Positions 12,628-15,532 of a stretch of 15,532 nucleotides of DNA are shown in pieces (position 1 is the first letter of the stretch; each line of letters begins with the position of its first letter). Location: positions 1-15,532 of the forward strand of contig DATJNS010000386.1 of NCBI GenBank assembly GCA_035507915.1, read 5' to 3'. The notes below the pieces were generated by a model. That model was not told where the DNA came from. It did not search any database and saw only the letters and a list, made by a program, of their open reading frames with translations. Both the position numbers and the translations under genes were made by a program. Source of the DNA: JACQAI01 sp035507915. Lineage in GTDB: Bacteria > Pseudomonadota > Alphaproteobacteria > Elsterales > Elsteraceae.

Positions 12628-15532
12628 ATTTCCGGAGATCGGCTGGGCGACAACCCTCACCAGTTCCCGCGCGCGCCGAACGACCAGTCGAACACTCGCC
12701 GCTGTAGAAGAAGCGGCTCAGCGATTGATATTCCGGCGCGAGCTCGATACCCAGGTCGCCGCCAGGATCCGACCAGTCGACGTTCTGGGTCGGGATCGTG
12801 ACCTCGAAGCCGTGCAGGTTCGAGTCGTCCGGATTGTCCGACGACGACTGCTGGCTCAGGACGCCGACGACCTGTTGCGCCGTGTTGGTGGCGTTCGCGG
12901 CCTGCGTCGTCGTGATCCCGCCGCCACCACCGCCACCGCCGCCACCGCCACCGCCGCTCGTGGCGCACGCACCGCTGCCGATCGTGCAACCGTTGAACGT
13001 CTGCGTGCCGGTCGAGCCGGGATCGGATCCCAGCGCGGCGGCGGCGCTGCCGCTGGTGCCCGCAATGCTGCCGGTCGCAACCGTCTGACCGCTCGTGACC
13101 GTGAAGGACCCGACGTTGTAGGTGCCGGCGATCGCATTGGTGGTCAGCGTCACCGCGCCTGTGCTGGTCACGCCTGCGCCGGAGAAATTGGTCGTGCCGG
13201 TGCCTGCCGACTGGGTCAGCGAATTGACGGCCACCAGACCGGATGCGGTTACGTTGTGGGCATTGAGGATGCTCAGCGTGCCGAGCGGCGTCGCGCCGGT
13301 GCCGACGCTCTGCAACGAGACGCTGCCAGCCGTCCCGGCGTTCAGGGTCAGGTTGTCGCCAGCGCCCGTCAGCGCGCCGGTGACGTTGATGTTGGCGCCA
13401 CTCGATCCGCCAAGCGCCGTGTTGAGCGTGACGGCGCCACCGAGCGTAATCGTCCCGCCCGAGAGTGAGACGGCGGCGCCCATGGTTGTAACGGAGTGGC
13501 CGGCCAGAGCCACCGTCCCGCTGCCGCCCGACTGGAGGGTCAGGCTGGCGTTGCCCAGCGTCTCGCTGGCGCCGAGGGTGACTGTGCCGGTGCCGGTCGC
13601 CGAGCCGATCGTGAAGCTCGTGAAGCCGTGATAATTGGCGCGCATCGCATCGGTGAACTGCAGGCCGGCGCCGCCCACGCCGCCAAATGTCACGTTCGTC
13701 GAGGCGGTGAACGGCTGGATCGTCAGAGCCCCGCCTGCGGTCGTGATCGTCCCGATCGTTCCAGGCGTGCTGAGCTGGTCGGTCGTCAGGGTCAGCGAGC
13801 CACCGATACCGCCGCTGCCAAGCGTCGTGCTGCTCAGCGCGATCGATGTCGACGACGTCACGCTGACCGGGTTGTTGCCGGTGTTCGTCAGGTTCATGTC
13901 GCCGAAAAATTTGTTGCCCGTGTTGGTGAGCGTGATCGGGCCGTTGCCGGCCTCGAGGTTCACCGGACCGGTGAAGTTGTTGGTTTGGGTGAGCACGCTG
14001 CCTGCGGTCTGCGTGATACCGCCGCCGGCGGTCAGCGCAAGCGTGCCGTTGTCCGCGGTCACGTTACCGAGGAGCAGAGCACCGCTGGCCTGCACCCCGA
14101 CGTTATTGAAGCTGGTGCCGCCTACCGTGGCATTATTGAGGCTGAGTGCTCCGGTGAACGAGTTGGCCGGATTCAACAAGCTGATCTGCTGGCCGGGCGC
14201 CGTGAACGAGCTCGTCCCACCGACCGAGATCGCCCCGCTCTGGCCGATCGCACCGGTGGTGGTCGAGACGCTGAGCGCGCTGGGCCCCAGCGACATGGCG
14301 CCGAGCAACGCGTCCGTCCCGGTGTTGATCTGCAGGGTAAGCCCACTACCGCCGAGGGTGATCGATGCTCCCGACGAGTCGAAGTCTCCAGCCGCGTTGA
14401 AGGTCAGCGTCTGGGTGCTTGGCGTGCCTGTCGGGGTCGCGTTGATGTTCGCGCCTGCCGCAAACGTAATATTGCCGGATTGACCATTGTTCGGACTGGT
14501 GTTCACCGTGACGCTGGTACCCAGGTTCAGGGCCGCGGCGATCGCGGCCGGATCGATCTGCGCCGGCGTGCCGGTCGGATTGAAGACACCGCCGACGCCG
14601 GGGTCGTTCATGGACGGCGCCCCGATCATGACGTCGGTCGGATCGAGCAGCCATTTGCCCGCCGTGCCGGCGGGTGCCGAGGCGTCGACCGTGCCGGTGA
14701 CGCCGAGCACGCCGTGCGACGAGGTCTCGATGTTGCCGCCGCTGCCGCCCTGCGGGCCGCCGCGCGCCGTGATCGTGCCGTTGACGTTGGTGTACTGGTT
14801 CGACCACACGACCACCGTGCCGCCGCTGCCGTTCTGCAGCGCGTCGGCATGGATCGCGGCCTTGGGATCGACGTAGGTCGCCTGGGCGTTCGTCAGCGGT
14901 CCCTCGCCATGCTGATCGCCGCCGACCAGCACGGTGCCGCCGCCCGCGGCGCCCGAGGCGTCGACGTCGGCGCCGCCGAACAGTCCGACATGCTGGCCCG
15001 TGATCGTCACCGTGCCGCCGGTCTGGCCCGAGCGCCGGCCCGTCGCGTCGAGCCGGCCCGAGACTGCGACCGTCCCGTTCGCCCCGCCGTCGAGCACGAT
15101 CGCGCCGTCGACCTTGCGCGCCGTGCGCGCCTCGACCACGCCCGACATGTCGATCACGCGGTCGAGCACGCCGCTCGCCACGTTGGCGCTCATCTGCACC
15201 GTGCCGCCGTTCGCCACGATGCGGCCGGCGTTCGTCACCGCCGCCGCCAGCGGCACGCCGTCGGGCGCCGACACCGCGTGCGTCACCGTGTCGTCGAGCG
15301 CGAACTGGATCAGCTGGTCGCCGTGGAAATCCACCGTGAAGCGGTCGGCCGACACCAGGCTCACCCGCCCCAGCCGCGCCTGGATCACCCCCTCGTTCGA
15401 CACGCCCGGCGCCACCAGCGCGACCAGACCGCCGTCCGCCACCGTGATGGTGCCGCGATTGACCACGCCCGCCGTCGGCGCGCTCGAGGGCAGCGCGAAG
15501 TTCAACCGCCCTGCCATGAAGTCGCCGTCGCT
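12626..15532 (-). CDS. Large filamentous-haemagglutinin-like exoprotein, C-terminal part (start beyond window)
   Basis: The frame is open from the right edge to TGA 12628-12626, giving 968 visible residues. The ATG at 15517 is not the start: the in-frame SDGDF before it, with MAGRLNF, is the interior of the haemagglutinin secretion (TPS) domain, so the signal peptide and about the first 100-200 residues are missing. The next part (VSNEGVIQARLGRVSLVSADRFTVDFHGDQL) continues that domain. GTAGKWLLDPTDVMIG is a common marker of these adhesins. Then come hundreds of residues of Gly/Ser/Thr/Asn-rich short repeats such as TIQPFTASTNVTFGG, expected to form a right-handed beta-helix. A 13-Gly linker precedes a roughly 95-residue acidic/polar tail. 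No beta-barrel is present, so export should depend on a separate TpsB pore encoded elsewhere. The likely role is surface adhesion or biofilm formation, unrelated to the neighbouring metabolism. Confidence 0.88.
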   Translation of the reverse strand, partial: SDGDFMAGRLNFALPSSAPTAGVVNRGTITVADGGLVALVAPGVSNEGVIQARLGRVSLVSADRFTVDFHGDQLIQFALDDTVTHAVSAPDGVPLAAAVTNAGRIVANGGTVQMSANVASGVLDRVIDMSGVVEARTARKVDGAIVLDGGANGTVAVSGRLDATGRRSGQTGGTVTITGQHVGLFGGADVDASGAAGGGTVLVGGDQHGEGPLTNAQATYVDPKAAIHADALQNGSGGTVVVWSNQYTNVNGTITARGGPQGGSGGNIETSSHGVLGVTGTVDASAPAGTAGKWLLDPTDVMIGAPSMNDPGVGGVFNPTGTPAQIDPAAIAAALNLGTSVTVNTSPNNGQSGNITFAAGANINATPTGTPSTQTLTFNAAGDFDSSGASITLGGSGLTLQINTGTDALLGAMSLGPSALSVSTTTGAIGQSGAISVGGTSSFTAPGQQISLLNPANSFTGALSLNNATVGGTSFNNVGVQASGALLLGNVTADNGTLALTAGGGITQTAGSVLTQTNNFTGPVNLEAGNGPITLTNTGNKFFGDMNLTNTGNNPVSVTSSTSIALSSTTLGSGGIGGSLTLTTDQLSTPGTIGTITTAGGALTIQPFTASTNVTFGGVGGAGLQFTDAMRANYHGFTSFTIGSATGTGTVTLGASETLGNASLTLQSGGSGTVALAGHSVTTMGAAVSLSGGTITLGGAVTLNTALGGSSGANINVTGALTGAGDNLTLNAGTAGSVSLQSVGTGATPLGTLSILNAHNVTASGLVAVNSLTQSAGTGTTNFSGAGVTSTGAVTLTTNAIAGTYNVGSFTVTSGQTVATGSIAGTSGSAAAALGSDPGSTGTQTFNGCTIGSGACATSGGGGGGGGGGGGGITTTQAANATNTAQQVVGVLSQQSSSDNPDDSNLHGFEVTIPTQNVDWSDPGGDLGIELAPEYQSLSRFFYSGECSTGRSARAGTGEGCRPADLRK
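12917..12955 (-). repeat. GGN trinucleotide tract encoding 13 glycines in the adhesin
   Basis: Thirteen consecutive glycine codons (GGC and GGT mixed, ending GGG) lie between GACATS and ITTTQ. The tract is imperfect, which limits slippage, and any change by whole codons would keep the frame. It probably acts as a flexible linker between the repeat body and the C-terminal tail. Confidence 0.85.

Noticed and set aside
12798..13088. Plus-strand ORF with a poly-proline run
   Set aside because: The prolines are the reverse complement of the adhesin poly-glycine tract; the adhesin frame is supported by its family motifs.
15515..15517. ATG at 15517 as the start of the adhesin
   Set aside because: The five in-frame codons before it continue the secretion-domain sequence (GDF-MAGRLNF), so the true start lies outside the window.
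1..15532. CRISPR arrays, tRNA or rRNA genes, insertion sequences
   Set aside because: I looked for regular repeat-spacer units, cloverleaf-like segments and transposase motifs and saw none. The adhesin repeats are protein-coding and irregular.

Overview
The window is GC-rich (about two thirds G+C by eye), with proteobacterial codon use and gene families. These include a Liv-type ABC transporter, family III CoA-transferases, aconitase X and a two-partner-secretion adhesin. The most likely source is a free-living, metabolically versatile Alpha- or Betaproteobacterium; the sequence does not allow a closer call. The genome must also be able to decode UGA as selenocysteine, because one gene here needs it.

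Layout. (1) 1-235 is an AT-richer edge with at most the tail of one gene. (2) 236-1501 (-) is an MFS transporter. (3) 1760-7612 (-) is a compact, translationally coupled catabolic operon. In transcription order it holds a 351-aa protein of unrecognised function ending in CxxC (7612-6557), a UGSC-family selenoprotein with an in-frame TGA and a bacterial SECIS hairpin (6535-6005), a CaiB/BaiF CoA-transferase (6015-4762), a possible 27-codon coupling ORF (4739-4656), a second CaiB/BaiF CoA-transferase (4659-3502), and the large (3429-2182) and small (2185-1760) subunits of aconitase X. (4) 7613-7900 is a divergent control region. (5) 7901-12603 (+) is a branched-chain-amino-acid-type ABC transporter: periplasmic binding protein, LivH-type permease, LivM-LivG fusion and LivF. 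(6) 12626-15532 (-) is the C-terminal part of a large filamentous-haemagglutinin-like exoprotein whose start lies beyond the window.

How the genes may work together (inference): the divergent ABC transporter would import a small carboxylic or amino-acid-like compound, and the MFS protein may move a related one. The two CoA-transferases would activate acids as CoA thioesters and aconitase X would perform a dehydration. The selenoprotein and its 351-aa partner would carry out a thiol/selenol redox step. The substrate is unknown.

The main result is the selenoprotein. Ordinary gene calling breaks it at TGA 6256-6254 into two meaningless ORFs. The frame is in fact continuous through U-G-S-C, and a 9-bp stem with a GUU loop sits 19 nt after the UGA.
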